Assembly (NCBI RefSeq): GCF_029227915.1
Contig: NC_079877.1
Location: 29,785,851 to 29,849,850, forward strand
Source of the DNA: Hydractinia symbiolongicarpus
Taxonomy: Eukaryota > Cnidaria > Hydrozoa > Anthoathecata > Hydractiniidae
Length of the DNA stretch: 64,000 bases
Reading direction: 5' to 3'
The notes under the pieces are model-generated. The model saw only the letters and a list, made by a program, of their open reading frames with translations, made no database searches and was not told where the DNA came from. The position numbers were made by a program, and so were the translations under genes. Shown here in pieces: positions 34,273 through 45,582 of the stretch (position 1 is the first letter of the stretch; the number at the start of each line of letters is the position of its first letter).

Positions 34273-34354
34273 GGTAGGATGGCCGAGCGGTCTAAGGCGC
34301 TGGTTTTAGGCACCAGTCACTTTGGTGGCGCGAGTTCAAATCTCGCTCCTGTCA
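34273..34354 (+). tRNA. tRNA-Leu-UAG: tRNA-Leu (UAG), U3:G70
   Basis: Starts GGTAGGA (U3:G70 wobble); A57 (GTTCAAATC fits the B box); variable loop TTTG. Confidence 0.88.
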
Positions 34355-34739
34355 ACTAGTCATACATGTCTGAAAAGTACGTCAGGCAAACCTTTTTATT
34401 GCCGCTTAACTATTTTGCCTAGAAAAATGCGCGAACTTTTAAAAAGGATGTATCACAACTTTCGCTTGCATGTAGGACGGGATCGCTAAAACTGCTTGAC
34501 TGTGCAGGTAATTCCGCCCACAATCAGGCAAAACTCTCTTAATTGATGAAAAGTCACGGGACGAATGCACTTGCAATGGAATGTGCAGAGCTGGTTGGGT
34601 ATCAACGTATTATTTTGCGTCACTTACTTATTTGAATTTTTCAAACATTTCGGTCATTTTTACATGTCATCTAGTGCTTAAATACGCTTAAATACTATTT
34701 TCTCTGCACGCTCGTCGACATTATGTATTTGAAAAACCG

Positions 34740-34821
34740 GGCAGGATGGCCGAGCGGTCTAAGGCGCTGGTTTAAGGCACCAGTCACTTCGGTGGCGCGA
34801 GTTTGAATCTCGCTCCTGTCA
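34740..34821 (+). tRNA. tRNA-Leu-AAG: tRNA-Leu (AAG), C56 to T
   Basis: Consensus apart from TTTGAAT in the T loop. Confidence 0.75.
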
Positions 34822-35332
34822 TCTTATATCGCATGACCGGAAATGTCCTCGGACAGAGAATATTGATTACGCTTAAAAACTTCGTCCCCAGAAAGACGCA
34901 AATTTTAGAAAAAGTAAAATTCACAAGTTTTTGTCGCATTGGGGAAAAAAGTCACTTGTACCACTTGATTTTGCGGAACATTTCGTTTATTTTACGAAAC
35001 AGAGATTTAAAGTGTTTAAACGACAGGAGATTTGGATTTACAGCTTGTTAAGAGCGATTGTCCGAATGAAACGGTCTTACAGTCATGTTCAACATTTTTC
35101 TTGATAATTGCATAATTTTTAACATTTTACTCACAAGAGTATAATTTTCGGCGTTTCATTATTGTACCCACGCAATGTGAACTTGTCAAAGTTTACTTGT
35201 CAACGGACAGACTTAGGACTTCGGATCTTAGGTTAATTGGTTAGAGCAAAAACCTTCCTGCTAATGTCAGCATAAGCCATTTTTGGTTTACTTGAACTTT
35301 TTTAAGACGGGGACTTTATATCTTAAAAAGTA

Positions 35333-35414
35333 GGCAGGATGGCCGAGCGGTCTAAGGCGCTGGTTTTAGGCACCAGTCACTTTGGTGACGCGAGTTCAAA
35401 TCTCGCTCCTGTCA
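35333..35414 (+). tRNA. tRNA-Leu-UAG: tRNA-Leu (UAG), crossover hybrid
   Basis: The upstream flank is that of a UAG gene, but the sequence after the gene (TCTTATATCGCATG) is that of an AAG gene. Anticodon UAG, A57, variable arm GTGAC. The junction lies in the last third of the gene. The 385-bp spacer and the AAG gene are missing. Confidence 0.88.
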
Positions 35415-35925
35415 TCTTATATCGCATGACCGGAAATGTCCTCGGATAGAGAATATTGATTACGCTTAAAAACTTCGTCCCCAGAAAGACGCAAATTTTA
35501 GAAAAAGTAAAATTAACAAGTTTTTGTCGCATTGGGGAAAAATGTCACTTGTACCACTTGATTTTGCGGAACATTTCGTTTATTTTACGAAACAGAGATC
35601 TAAAGCGTTTAAACGACAGGAGATTTGGATTTACAGCTTGTTAAGAGCGATTGTCCGAATGAAACGGTCTTACAGTCATGTTCAACATTTTTCTTGATAA
35701 TTGCATAATTTTTAACATTTTACTCACAAGAGTATAATTTTCGGCGTTTCATTATTGTACCCACGCAATGTGAACTTGTCAAAGTTTACTTGTCAAAGGA
35801 CAGACTTAGGACTTCTGATCTTAGGTTAATTGGTTAGAGCAAAAACCTTCCTGCTAATGTCAGAATAAGCCATTTTTGGTTTACTTAAACTTTTTTGGGA
35901 CGGGGATTTTATATCTTAAAAAGTA
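35333..35925 (+). repeat. 593-bp half-unit from crossover between tRNA genes
   Basis: One hybrid tRNA plus one 511-bp spacer, then directly the next UAG gene. This is what exchange between a UAG gene and the next AAG gene leaves behind. Confidence 0.88.
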
Positions 35926-36007
35926 GGCAGGATGGCCGAGCGGTCTAAGGCGCTGGTTTTAGGCACCAGTCACTTCGGTGGCGCAAGTTCGATTCTCGCT
36001 CCTGTCA
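35926..36007 (+). tRNA. tRNA-Leu-UAG: tRNA-Leu (UAG), A51:C63
   Basis: T stem GCAAG/CTCGC has an A51:C63 mismatch; T59 in the loop. Confidence 0.83.
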
Positions 36008-36392
36008 ACTAATCATACATGTCTGAAAAGTACGTCAGACAAAAGTTTTTATCTCCGCTTAACTATTTTGCCTAGAAAAATGCGCGAACGTTTAAAAAGG
36101 ATGTTTCATAAGTTTCGCTTCCATGCAGGACGGGATCGCTAAAACTGCTTGACTGTGCAGGTAATTCCGCCCACAATCAGGCAAAACTCTCTAAATTGAT
36201 GAAAAGCCACGGGACAAATACACTTGCAATGGAATGTGCAGAGCTGGTTGGGTATCAACGTATTATTTTGCGTCACTTACTTATTTGAATTTTTCATACA
36301 TTTCTGTCATTTTTACATGTCATCTAGTGCTTAAATACGCGTAAATACTATTTTCTCTGCACGCTCGTCGACATTATGTATTTGAAAAACCG

Positions 36393-36474
36393 GGCAGGAT
36401 GGCCGAGCGGTTTAAGGCACTGGTTTAAGGCACCAGTCACTTCGGTGACGCGAGTTTGAATCTCGCTCCTGTCA
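36393..36474 (+). tRNA. tRNA-Leu-AAG: tRNA-Leu (AAG), C56 to T
   Basis: Block-B partner of 27327-27408. Confidence 0.72.
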
Positions 36475-36985
36475 TCTTATGTCGAATGACCGGAAATGTC
36501 CTCGGACAGAGAATACTGATTACGCTTAAAAACTTCGTCCCCAGACAGACGCATATTTTAGAAAAAGTATAATTAACAAGTCTTTGTCGCATTGGGGGAA
36601 AATGTCACTTGTACCACTTGATTTTGCGGAACATTTCGTTTATTTTTCGAAACAGAGATCTAAAGCGTTTAAACGACAGGAGATTTGGATTTACAGCTTG
36701 TTAAGAGCGATAGTCCGAATGAAACGGTCTTACAGTCATGTTCAACATTTTTCTTGATAATTGCTTAATTTTTAACATTTAATCCACAAGAGTATAATTT
36801 TCGGCGTTTCATTATTGTACCCACGCAATGTGATTTTGTCAAAGCTTATTTGTCAAGGGACAGACTTAGGACTTCGGATCTTAGGTTAATTGGTTAGAGC
36901 AAAAACCTTCCTGCTAATGTCAGAATAAGCCATTTTTGGTTTAATTGAACTTTTTTGGGACGGGGATTTTATATCTTAAAAATAA

Positions 36986-37067
36986 GGCAGGATGGCCGAG
37001 CGGTCTAAGGCGCTGGTTTTAGGCACCAGTCACTTCGGTGGCGCGAATTCGAATCTCGCTCCTGTCA
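36986..37067 (+). tRNA. tRNA-Leu-UAG: tRNA-Leu (UAG), A53 variant
   Basis: Block-B partner of 27920-28001, with the same private ACTCATCATAC flank. Confidence 0.82.
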
Positions 37068-37452
37068 ACTCATCATACATGTCTGAAAAGTACGTCGGAT
37101 AAAAGTTTTTATTTCCGCTTAACTATTTTGCCTGGAAAAATGCACGAATGTTTAAAAACGATGTATCACAAGTTTCGCTTGCATGCAGGACGGGATCGCT
37201 AAAACTGCTTGACTGTGCAGGTAATTCCGCCCACAATCAGGCAAAACTCTCTAAATTGATAAAAAGTCTCGGGACGAATACACTTGCAATGGAATGTGCG
37301 GAGCTGGTTGGGTATCAACGTATTAATTTGCGTCACTTACTTATTTGAATTTTTCATATATTTCGGTCATTTTTACATGTCATCTAGTGCTTAAATACGC
37401 GTAAATACTATTTTTTCTGCACGCTCGTCCACATTATGTATTTGAAAAACCG

Positions 37453-37534
37453 GGCAGGATGGCCGAGCGGTCTAAGGCGCTGGTTTAAGGCACCAGTCAC
37501 TTCGGTGGCGCAAGTTCGAATCTCGCTCCTGTCA
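37453..37534 (+). tRNA. tRNA-Leu-AAG: tRNA-Leu (AAG), A51:C63
   Basis: GCAAG in the T stem; its block-A partner at 28387 is consensus, so this change came after the duplication or was lost in A. Confidence 0.85.
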
Positions 37535-38044
37535 TCTTATATCGCATGTCCGGAAATGTCCTCGGACAGAGGATATTGATTGCGCTTAAAAACTTCGTCC
37601 CCAGAAAGACGCAAATTTTAAAAAAGTATAATTAACAAGTCTTCGTCGCATTGGGGAAAAATGGCACTTGTACCACTTGATTTTGCGGAGCATTTCGTTT
37701 ATTTTACGAAACAGAGATCTAAAGCGTTTAAACGACAGGAGATTTGGATTTACAGCTTGTTAAAAGCGATTGTCCGAATGAAACGGTCTTACAGTCATGT
37801 TCAACATTTTTCTTGATAATTGCTTAATTTTTAACATTTAACCCACAAGAGTATAATTTTCGGCGTTTCATTATTGTACCCACGCAATGTGAACTTGTCA
37901 AAGCTTATTTGTCAAGGGACAGACTTAGGACTTCGGATCTGAGGTTAATTGGTTAGAGCAAAAACCTTCCTGCTAATGTCAGAATAAGCCATTTTTGGTT
38001 TAATTGAACTTTTTTGGGACGGGGATTTTATATCTTAAAAATAA

Positions 38045-38126
38045 GGCAGGATGGCCGAGCGGTCTAAGGCGCTGGTTTTAGGCACCAGTCACTTCGGTGG
38101 CGCGAATTCGAATCTCGCTCCTGTCA
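38045..38126 (+). tRNA. tRNA-Leu-UAG: tRNA-Leu (UAG), A53 variant
   Basis: Same as 27920-28001. Confidence 0.82.
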
Positions 38127-38511
38127 ACTAATCATACATGTCTGAAAAGTACGTCGGATAAAAGTTTTTATTTCCGCTTAACTATTTTGCCTGGAAAAAT
38201 GCGCGAATGTTTAAAAACGATGTATCACAAGTTTCGCTTGCATGCAGGACGGGATCGCTAAAACTGCTTGACTGTGCAGGTAATTCCGCCCACAATCAGG
38301 CAAAACTCTCTAAATTGATAAAAAGTCTCGGGACGAATACACTTGCAATGGAATGTGCGGAGCTGGTTGGGTATCAACGTATTAATTTGCGTCACTTACT
38401 TATTTGAATTTTTCATATATTTCGGTCATTTTTACATGTCATCTAGTGCTTAAATACGCGTAAATACTATTTTTTCTGCACGCTCGTCCACATTATGTAT
38501 TTGAAAAACCG

Positions 38512-38593
38512 GGCAGGATGGCCGAGCGGTCTAAGGCGCTGGTTTAAGGCACCAGTCACTTCGGTGGCGCGAGTTCGAATCTCGCTCCTGTCA
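38512..38593 (+). tRNA. tRNA-Leu-AAG: tRNA-Leu (AAG), consensus
   Basis: Identical to the reference AAG copy. Confidence 0.96.
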
Positions 38594-39103
38594 TCTTATA
38601 TCGCATTTCCGGAAATGTCCTCGGACAAAGGATATTGATTGCGCTTAAAAACTTCGTCCCCAGAAAGACGCAAATTTAAAAAAAGTATAATTAACAAGTC
38701 TTCGTCGCATTGGGGAAAAATGGCACTTGTACCACTTGATTTTGCGGAGCATTTCGTTTATTTTACGAAACAGAGATCTAAAGCGTTTAAACGACAGGAG
38801 ATTTGGATTTACAGCTTGTTAAAAGCGATTGTCCGAATGAAACGGTCTTACAGTCATGTTCAACATTTTTCTTGATAATTGCTTAATTTTTAACATTTAA
38901 CCCACAAGAGTATAATTTTCGGCGTTTCATTATTGTACCCACGCAATGTGAACTTGTCAAAGCTTATTTGTCAAGGGACAGACTTAGGACTTCGGATCTT
39001 AGGTTAATTGGTTAGAGCAAAAACCTTCCTGCTAATGTCAGAATAAGCCATTTTTGGTTTAATTGAACTATTTTGGGACGGGGATTTTATATCTTAAAAA
39101 TAA

Positions 39104-39185
39104 GGCAGGATGGCCGAGCGGTCTAAGGCGCTGGTTTTAGGCACCAGTCACTTCGGTGGCGCGAATTCGAATCTCGCTCCTGTCA
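39104..39185 (+). tRNA. tRNA-Leu-UAG: tRNA-Leu (UAG), A53 variant
   Basis: Same as 27920-28001. Confidence 0.82.
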
Positions 39186-39570
39186 ACTAATCATACATGT
39201 CTGAAAAGTACGTCGGATAAAAGTTTTTATTTCCGCTTAACTATTTTGCCTGGAAAAATGCGCGAATGTTTAAAAACGATGTATCACAAGTTTCGCTTGC
39301 ATGCAGGACGGGATCGCTAAAACTGCTTGACTGTGCAGGTAATTCCGCCCACAATCAGGCAAAACTCTCTAAATTGATAAAAAGTCTCGGGACGAATACA
39401 CTTGCAATGGAATGTGCGGAGCTGGTTGGGTATCAACGTCTTAATTTGCGTCACTTACTTATTTGAATTTTTCATACATTTCGGTCATTTTTACATGTCA
39501 TATAGTGCTTAAATACGCGTAAATACTATTTTTTCTGCACGCTCGTCCACATTATGTATTTGAAAAACCG

Positions 39571-39652
39571 GGCAGGATGGCCGAGCGGTCTAAGGCGCTG
39601 GTTTAAGGCACCAGTCACTTCGGTGGCGCGAGTTCGAATCTCGCTCCTGTCA
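39571..39652 (+). tRNA. tRNA-Leu-AAG: tRNA-Leu (AAG), consensus
   Basis: Identical to the reference AAG copy. Confidence 0.96.
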
Positions 39653-40161
39653 TCTTATATCGCATGTCCGGAAATGTCCTCGGACAGAGGATATTGATTG
39701 CGCTTAAAAACTTCGTCCCCAGAAAGACGCAAATTTTAAAAAAGTATAATTAACAAGTCTTCGTCGCATTGGGGAAAAATGGCACTTGTACCACTTGATT
39801 TTGCGGAGCATTTCGTTTATTTTACGAAACAGAGATCTAAAGCGTTTAAACGACAGGAGATTTGGATTTACAGCTTGTTAAGAGCGATTGTCCGAATGAA
39901 ACGGTCTTACAGTCATGTTCAACATTTTTCTTGATAATTGCATAATTTTTAACATTTTACTCACAAGAGTATAATTTTCGGCGTTTCATTATTGTACCCA
40001 CGCAATGTGAACTTGTCAAAGTTTACTTGTCAAGGGACAGACTTAGGACTTCCGATCTTAGGTTAATTGGTTAGAGCAAAAACCTTCCTGCTAATGTCAG
40101 AATAAGCCATTTTTGGTTTACTTGAATTTTTTGGGACGGGGATTTTATATCTTAAAAAGAA

Positions 40162-40243
40162 GGCAGGATGGCCGAGCGGTATAAGGCGCTAGTTTTAGGC
40201 ACCAGTCACTTCGGTGGCGCGAGTTCGAACCTCGCTCCTGTCA
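40162..40243 (+). tRNA. tRNA-Leu-UAG: tRNA-Leu (UAG), A29:C41 variant
   Basis: CTAGT anticodon strand; D loop GGTATAA; C60 in the T loop. Confidence 0.78.
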
Positions 40244-40628
40244 ACTAATCATACATGTCTGAAAAGTACGTTGGACAAACGTTTTTATTTCCGCTTAACT
40301 ATTTTGCCTAGAAAAATGCGCGAACGTTTAAAAAGGATGTATCACAAGTTTCGCTTGCATGCAGGACGGGATCGCTAAAACTGCTTGACTGTGCAGGTAT
40401 TTCCGCCCACAATCAGGCAAAACTCTCTAAAATGATGAAAAGTCACGGAACGAATACACTTGCAATGGAATGTGAAGAGCTGGTTGGGTATCAACGTATT
40501 ATTTTGCGTCACTTACTTATTTGAATTTTTCATACATTTCTGTCATTTTTACATGTCATCTAGTGCTCAAATACGCGTAAATACTATTTTCTCTGCACGC
40601 TCGTCGACATTATGTATTGGTAAAACCG

Positions 40629-40710
40629 GGCAGGATGGCCGAGCGGTCTAAGGCGCTGGTTTAAGGCACCAGTCACTTCGGTGGCGCGAGTTCGAATCTC
40701 GCTCCTGTCA
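40629..40710 (+). tRNA. tRNA-Leu-AAG: tRNA-Leu (AAG), consensus
   Basis: Identical to the reference AAG copy; upstream box TATTGGTAAAACC. Confidence 0.95.
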
Positions 40711-41219
40711 TCTTATATCGCATGACCGGAAATGTCCTCGGACAGAGGATATTGATTACGCTTAAAAACTTCGTCCCCAGAAAGACGCAAATTTAAAAAA
40801 ATATAATCAACAAGTCTTTGGCGCATTGGGGAAAAGTGTCACTTGTACCACTTGATTTTGCGGAAAATTTCGTTTATTTTTCGAAACAGAGATCTAAAGC
40901 GTTTAAACGACAGGAGATTTGGATTTACAGCTTGTTAAGAGCGATAGTCCGAATGAAACGTTCTTACAGTCATGTTCAACATATTTCTTGAGAATTGCTT
41001 AATTTTCAACATTTAACCCACAAGACTATAATTTTCGGCGTTTCATTATTGTACCCACGCAATGTGAACTTGTCATAGCTTACTTGTCAAGGCACAGACT
41101 TAGGACTTCGGATCTTAGGTTAATTGGTTAGAGCAAAAACCTTCCTGCTAATGTCAGCATAAGCCATTTTTGGTTTACTTGAAATTTTTTGGGATGGGGA
41201 CTTTATATCTTAAAAAGTA

Positions 41220-41301
41220 GGTAGGATGGCCGAGCGGTCTAAGGCGCTGGTTTTAGGCACCAGTCACTTTGGTGGCGCGAGTTCAAATCTCGCTCCTGTC
41301 A
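41220..41301 (+). tRNA. tRNA-Leu-UAG: tRNA-Leu (UAG), U3:G70
   Basis: Block-B partner of 34273-34354. Confidence 0.88.
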
Positions 41302-41686
41302 ACTAGTCATACATGTCTGAAAAGTACGTCAGGCAAACCTTTTTATTGCCGCTTAACTATTTTGCCTAGAAAAATGCGCGAACGTTTAAAAAGGATGTAT
41401 CACAACTTTCGCTTGCATGCAGGACGGGATCGCTAAAACTGCTTGACTGTGCAGGTAATTCCGCCCACAATCAGGCAAAACTCTCTTAATTGATGAAAAG
41501 TCACGGGACGAATGCACTTGCAATGGAATGTGCAGAGCTGGTTGGGTATCAACGTATTATTTTGCGTCACTTACTTATTTGAATTTTTCAAACATTTCGG
41601 TCATTTTTACATGTCATCTAGTGCTTAAATACGCGTAAATACTATTTTCTCTGCACGCTCGTCGACATTATGTATTTGAAAAACCG

Positions 41687-41768
41687 GGCAGGATGGCCGA
41701 GCGGTCTAAGGCGCTGGTTTAAGGCACCAGTCACTTCGGTGGCGCGAGTTTGAATCTCGCTCCTGTCA
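41687..41768 (+). tRNA. tRNA-Leu-AAG: tRNA-Leu (AAG), C56 to T
   Basis: Block-B partner of 34740-34821. Confidence 0.75.
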
Positions 41769-42279
41769 TCTTATATCGCATGACCGGAAATGTCCTCGGA
41801 CAGAGAATATTGATTACGCTTAAAAACTTCGTCCCCAGAAAGACGCAAATTTTAGAAAAAGTAAAATTCACAAGTTTTTGTCGCATTGGGGAAAAAAGTC
41901 ACTTGTACCACTTGATTTTGCGGAACATTTCGTTTATTTTACGAAACAGAGATTTAAAGTGTTTAAACGACAGGAGATTTGGATTTACAGCTTGTTAAGA
42001 GCGATTGTCCGAATGAAACGGTCTTACAGTCATGTTCAACATTTTTCTTGATAATTGCATAATTTTTAACATTTTACTCACAAGAGTATAATTTTCGGCG
42101 TTTCATTATTGTACCCACGCAATGTGAACTTGTCAAAGTTTACTTGTCAACGGACAGACTTAGGACTTCGGATCTTAGGTTAATTGGTTAGAGCAAAAAC
42201 CTTCCTGCTAATGTCAGCATAAGCCATTTTTGGTTTACTTGAACTTTTTTAAGACGGGGACTTTATATCTTAAAAAGTA

Positions 42280-42361
42280 GGCAGGATGGCCGAGCGGTCT
42301 AAGGCGCTGGTTTTAGGCACCAGTCACTTTGGTGACGCGAGTTCAAATCTCGCTCCTGTCA
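42280..42361 (+). tRNA. tRNA-Leu-UAG: tRNA-Leu (UAG), crossover hybrid
   Basis: Block-B partner of the hybrid at 35333: UAG-type upstream, AAG-type downstream. Confidence 0.88.
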
Positions 42362-42872
42362 TCTTATATCGCATGACCGGAAATGTCCTCGGATAAAGAA
42401 TATTGATTACGCTTAAAAACTTCGTCCCCAGAAAGACGCAAATTTTAGAAAAAGTAAAATTAACAAGTTTTTGTCGCATTGGGGAAAAATGTCACTTGTA
42501 CCACTTGATTTTGCGGAACATTTCGTTTATTTTACGAAACAGAGATCTAAAGCGTTTAAACGACAGGAGATTTGGATTTACAGCTTGTTAAGAGCGATTG
42601 TCCGAATGAAACGGTCTTACAGTCATGTTCAACATTTTTCTTGATAATTGCATAATTTTTAACATTTTACTCACAAGAGTATAATTTTCGGCGTTTCATT
42701 ATTGTACCCACGCAATGTGAACTTGTCAAAGTTTACTTGTCAAAGGACAGACTTAGGACTTCTGATCTTAGGTTAATTGGTTAGAGCAAAAACCTTCCTG
42801 CTAATGTCAGAATAAGCCATTTTTGGTTTACTTGAACTTTTTTGGGACGGGGATTTTATATCTTAAAAAGTA
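42280..42872 (+). repeat. 593-bp half-unit
   Basis: Copy of the half-unit at 35333-35925, carried along in the block duplication. Confidence 0.88.
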
Positions 42873-42954
42873 GGCAGGATGGCCGAGCGGTCTAAGGCGC
42901 TGGTTTTAGGCACCAGTCACTTCGGTGGCGCAAGTTCGATTCTCGCTCCTGTCA
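42873..42954 (+). tRNA. tRNA-Leu-UAG: tRNA-Leu (UAG), A51:C63
   Basis: Block-B partner of 35926-36007. Confidence 0.83.
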
Positions 42955-42967
42955 ACTAATCATACAT

Positions 42968-42997
42968 GTCTGAAAAGTACGTCAGACAAAAGTTTTT
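42968..42997 (+). terminator. Perfect hairpin plus T5 terminator
   Basis: GTCTGA (42968-42973) pairs perfectly with TCAGAC (42982-42987), followed by T5 at 42993-42997. The wobble in the left-end copies (TCGGAC) is here a Watson-Crick pair. Confidence 0.6.
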
Positions 42998-43338
42998 ATC
43001 TCCGCTTAACTATTTTGCCTAGAAAAATGCGCGAACGTTTAAAAAGGATGTTTCATAAGTTTCGCTTCCATGCAGGACGGGATCGCTTAAACTGCTTGAC
43101 TTTGCAGGTAATTGCGCCCACAATCAGGCAAAACTCTCTAAATTGATGAAAAGTCACGGGACGAATACACTTGCAATGGAATGTGCAGAGCTGGTTGGGT
43201 ATCAATGTATTATTTTGCGTCACTTACTTATTTGAATTTTTCATACATTTCGGTCATTTTTACATGTCATCTAGTGCTTAAATACGCGTAAATAATATTT
43301 TTTCTGCACGCCCGTCCACATTATGTATTTGAAAAACC

Positions 43339-43420
43339 GGCAGGATGGCCGAGCGGTCTAAGGCGCTGGTTTTAGGCACCAGTCACTTTGGTGGCGCCAG
43401 TTTGAATCTCGCTCCTGTCA
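43339..43420 (+). pseudogene. tRNA-Leu (UAG) in the AAG position, T arm damaged
   Basis: Both flanks are those of an AAG gene but the loop is TTTAGGC (UAG) and the variable loop is TTTG, a mark of UAG genes, so a short conversion tract is likely. T arm GCCAG-TTTGAAT has C51:C63 and C56 to T. Confidence 0.65.
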
Positions 43421-43931
43421 TCTTATATCGCATGACCGGAAATGTCCTCGGACAGAGAATATTGATTACGCTTAAAAACTTCGTCCCCAGAAAGACGCAA
43501 ATTTTAGAAAAAGTAAAAATAACAAGTTTTTGTCGCATTGGGGAAAAAAGTCACTTGTACCACTTGATTTTGCGGAACATTTCGTTTATTTTACAAAACA
43601 GAGATCTAAAGCGTTTAAACGACAGGAGATTTGGATTTACAGCTTGTTAAGAGCGATTGTCTGAATGAAACGGTCTTACAGTCATGTTCAACATTTTTCT
43701 TGATAATTGCATAATTTTTAACATTTTACTCACAAGAGTATAATTTTCGGCGTTTCATTATTGTACCCACGCAATGTGAACTTGTCAAAGTTTACTTGTC
43801 AACGGACAGACTTAGGACTTCGGATCTTAGGTTAATTGGTTAGAGCAAAAACCTTCCTGCTAATGTCAGCATAAGCCATTTTTGGTTTACTTGAACTTTT
43901 TTGTGACGGGGACTTTATATCTTAAAAAGTA

Positions 43932-44013
43932 GGCAGGATGACCGAGCGGTCTAAGGCGCTGGTTTTAGGCACCAGTCACTTTGGTGGCGCGAGTTCAAAT
44001 CTCGCTCCTGTCA
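43932..44013 (+). tRNA. tRNA-Leu-UAG: tRNA-Leu (UAG), crossover hybrid, A10
   Basis: UAG-type upstream and AAG-type downstream flank. G10 is A (ATGACCGAG), mismatched with C25 and within the A box. A57. Confidence 0.78.
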
Positions 44014-44524
44014 TCTTATATCGTATGACCGGAAATGTCCTCGGACAGAGAATATTGATTACGCTTAAAAATTTCGTCCCCAGAAAGACGCAAATTTTAG
44101 AAAAAGTAAAATTAACAAGTTTTTGTCGCATTGGGAAGAAATGTCGCTTGTACCACTTGATTTTGCGGAACATTTCGTTTATTTTACGAAACAGAGATCT
44201 AAAGCGTTTAAACGACAGGAGATTTGGATTTACAGCTTGTTAAGAGCGATTGTCCGAATGAAACGGTCTTACAGTCATGTTCAACATTTTTCTTGATAAT
44301 TGCATAATTTTTAACATTTTACTCACAAGAGTATAATTTTCGGCGTTTCATTATTGTACCCACGCAATGTGAACTTGTCAAAGTTTACTTGTCAAGGGAC
44401 AGACTTAGGACTTCGGATCTTAGGTTAATTGGTTAGAGCAAAAACCTTCCTGCTAATGTCAGAATAAGCCATTTTTGGTTTAATTGAACTTTTTTGGGAC
44501 GGGGATTTTATATCTTAAAAAGTA
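43932..44524 (+). repeat. 593-bp half-unit
   Basis: A third half-unit lacking the 385-bp spacer and AAG gene. With its neighbours it makes four UAG genes in a row (42873, 43339, 43932, 44525). Confidence 0.87.
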
Positions 44525-44606
44525 GGCAGGATGGCCAAGCGGTCTAAGGCGCTGGTTTTAGGCACCAGTCACTTCGGTGGCGCAAGTTCGATTCTCGCTC
44601 CTGTCA
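44525..44606 (+). tRNA. tRNA-Leu-UAG: tRNA-Leu (UAG), A13 and A51
   Basis: GCCAAG D strand and A51:C63 in the T stem. Confidence 0.82.
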
Positions 44607-44989
44607 ACTAATCATACATGTCTGAAAAGTACGTCAGACAAAAGTTTTTATCTCCGCTTAACTATTTTGCCTAGAAAAATGCGCGAACGTTTAAAAAGGA
44701 TGTTTCATAAGTTTCGCTTCCATGCAGGACGGGATCGCTTAAACTGCTTGACTTTGCAGGTAATTCCGCCCACAATCAGGCAAAACTCTCTAAATTGATG
44801 AAAAGTCACGGGACGAATACACTTGCAATGGAATGTGCAGAGCTGGTTGGGTATCAATGTATTATTTTGCGTCACTTACTTATTTGAATTTTTCATACAT
44901 ATCGGTCATTTTTACCTGTCATCTAGTGCTTAAATACGCGTAAATAATATTTTTTCTGCAGCTCGTCCACATTACGTATTTGAAAAACC

Positions 44990-45071
44990 GGCAGGATGGC
45001 CGAGCGGACTAAGGCGCTGGTTTAAGGCACCAGTCACTTCGGTGGCGCGAGTTCGAATCTCGCTCTTGTCA
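44990..45071 (+). tRNA. tRNA-Leu-AAG: tRNA-Leu (AAG), G5:U68
   Basis: Acceptor 3' strand TCTTGTC gives a G5:U68 wobble; D loop GGACTAA. Confidence 0.87.
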
Positions 45072-45582
45072 TCTTATATCGCATGACCGGAAATGTCATC
45101 GGACAGAGAATATTGATTACGCTTAAAAACTTCGTCCCCAGAAGGACGCAAATTTTAGAAAAAGTATAATTAACAAGTTTTTGTCGCATTGGGGAAAAAT
45201 GTCACTTGTACCACTTGATTTTGCGGAACATTTCCTTTATTTTTCGAAACAGAGATCTAAAGCGTTTAAACGACAGGAGATTTGGATTTACAGCTTGTTA
45301 AGAGCGATTGTCCGAATGAAACGTTCTTACAGTCATGTTCAACATATTTCTTGATAGTTGCATAATTTTTAACATTTAACACACAAGAGTATAATTTTTG
45401 GCGTTTCATTATTGTACCCACGCAATGTGAACTTGTCAAAGTTTACTTGTCAACGAACAGACTTAGGACTTCGGATCTTAGGTTAATTGGTTAGAGCAAA
45501 AATCTTCCTGCTAATGTCAGCATAAGCCATTTTTGGTTTACTTGAACTTTTTTGGGATGGGGACTTTATATCTTAAAAAGTA

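Larger units (their letters stand above)
27074..36140 (+). repeat. 9066-bp multi-unit block, copy A
   Basis: Contains eight full units plus one 593-bp half-unit (8 x 1059 + 594). Its private marks (ACTCATCATAC at 28002, TGCACGAATG, GGTAGGATGG at 34273, the half-unit at 35333) recur in order in 36141-43088. The switch from the end of copy A to the start of copy B lies near 36140. Confidence 0.8.
36141..43088 (+). repeat. 9-kb multi-unit block, copy B, two units shorter
   Basis: Offsets to copy A step from 9066 (36393 vs 27327) to 8007 (40629 vs 32622) to 6947 (41687 vs 34740), so two full units have been lost: one of the A53 run and one of the A29:C41 pair. Confidence 0.8.

Noticed and set aside
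25961-39466. A 66-codon frame (starting MFKND) repeated in the UAG-to-AAG spacer
   Set aside because: The start codon exists only in units where CGAACG became CGAATG; other units lack it, and the frame has no recognisable family.
43345-44243. Frames of 101 codons starting within tRNA genes, and a 65-codon antisense frame
   Set aside because: They overlap tRNA sequence and are shadows of the repeat.
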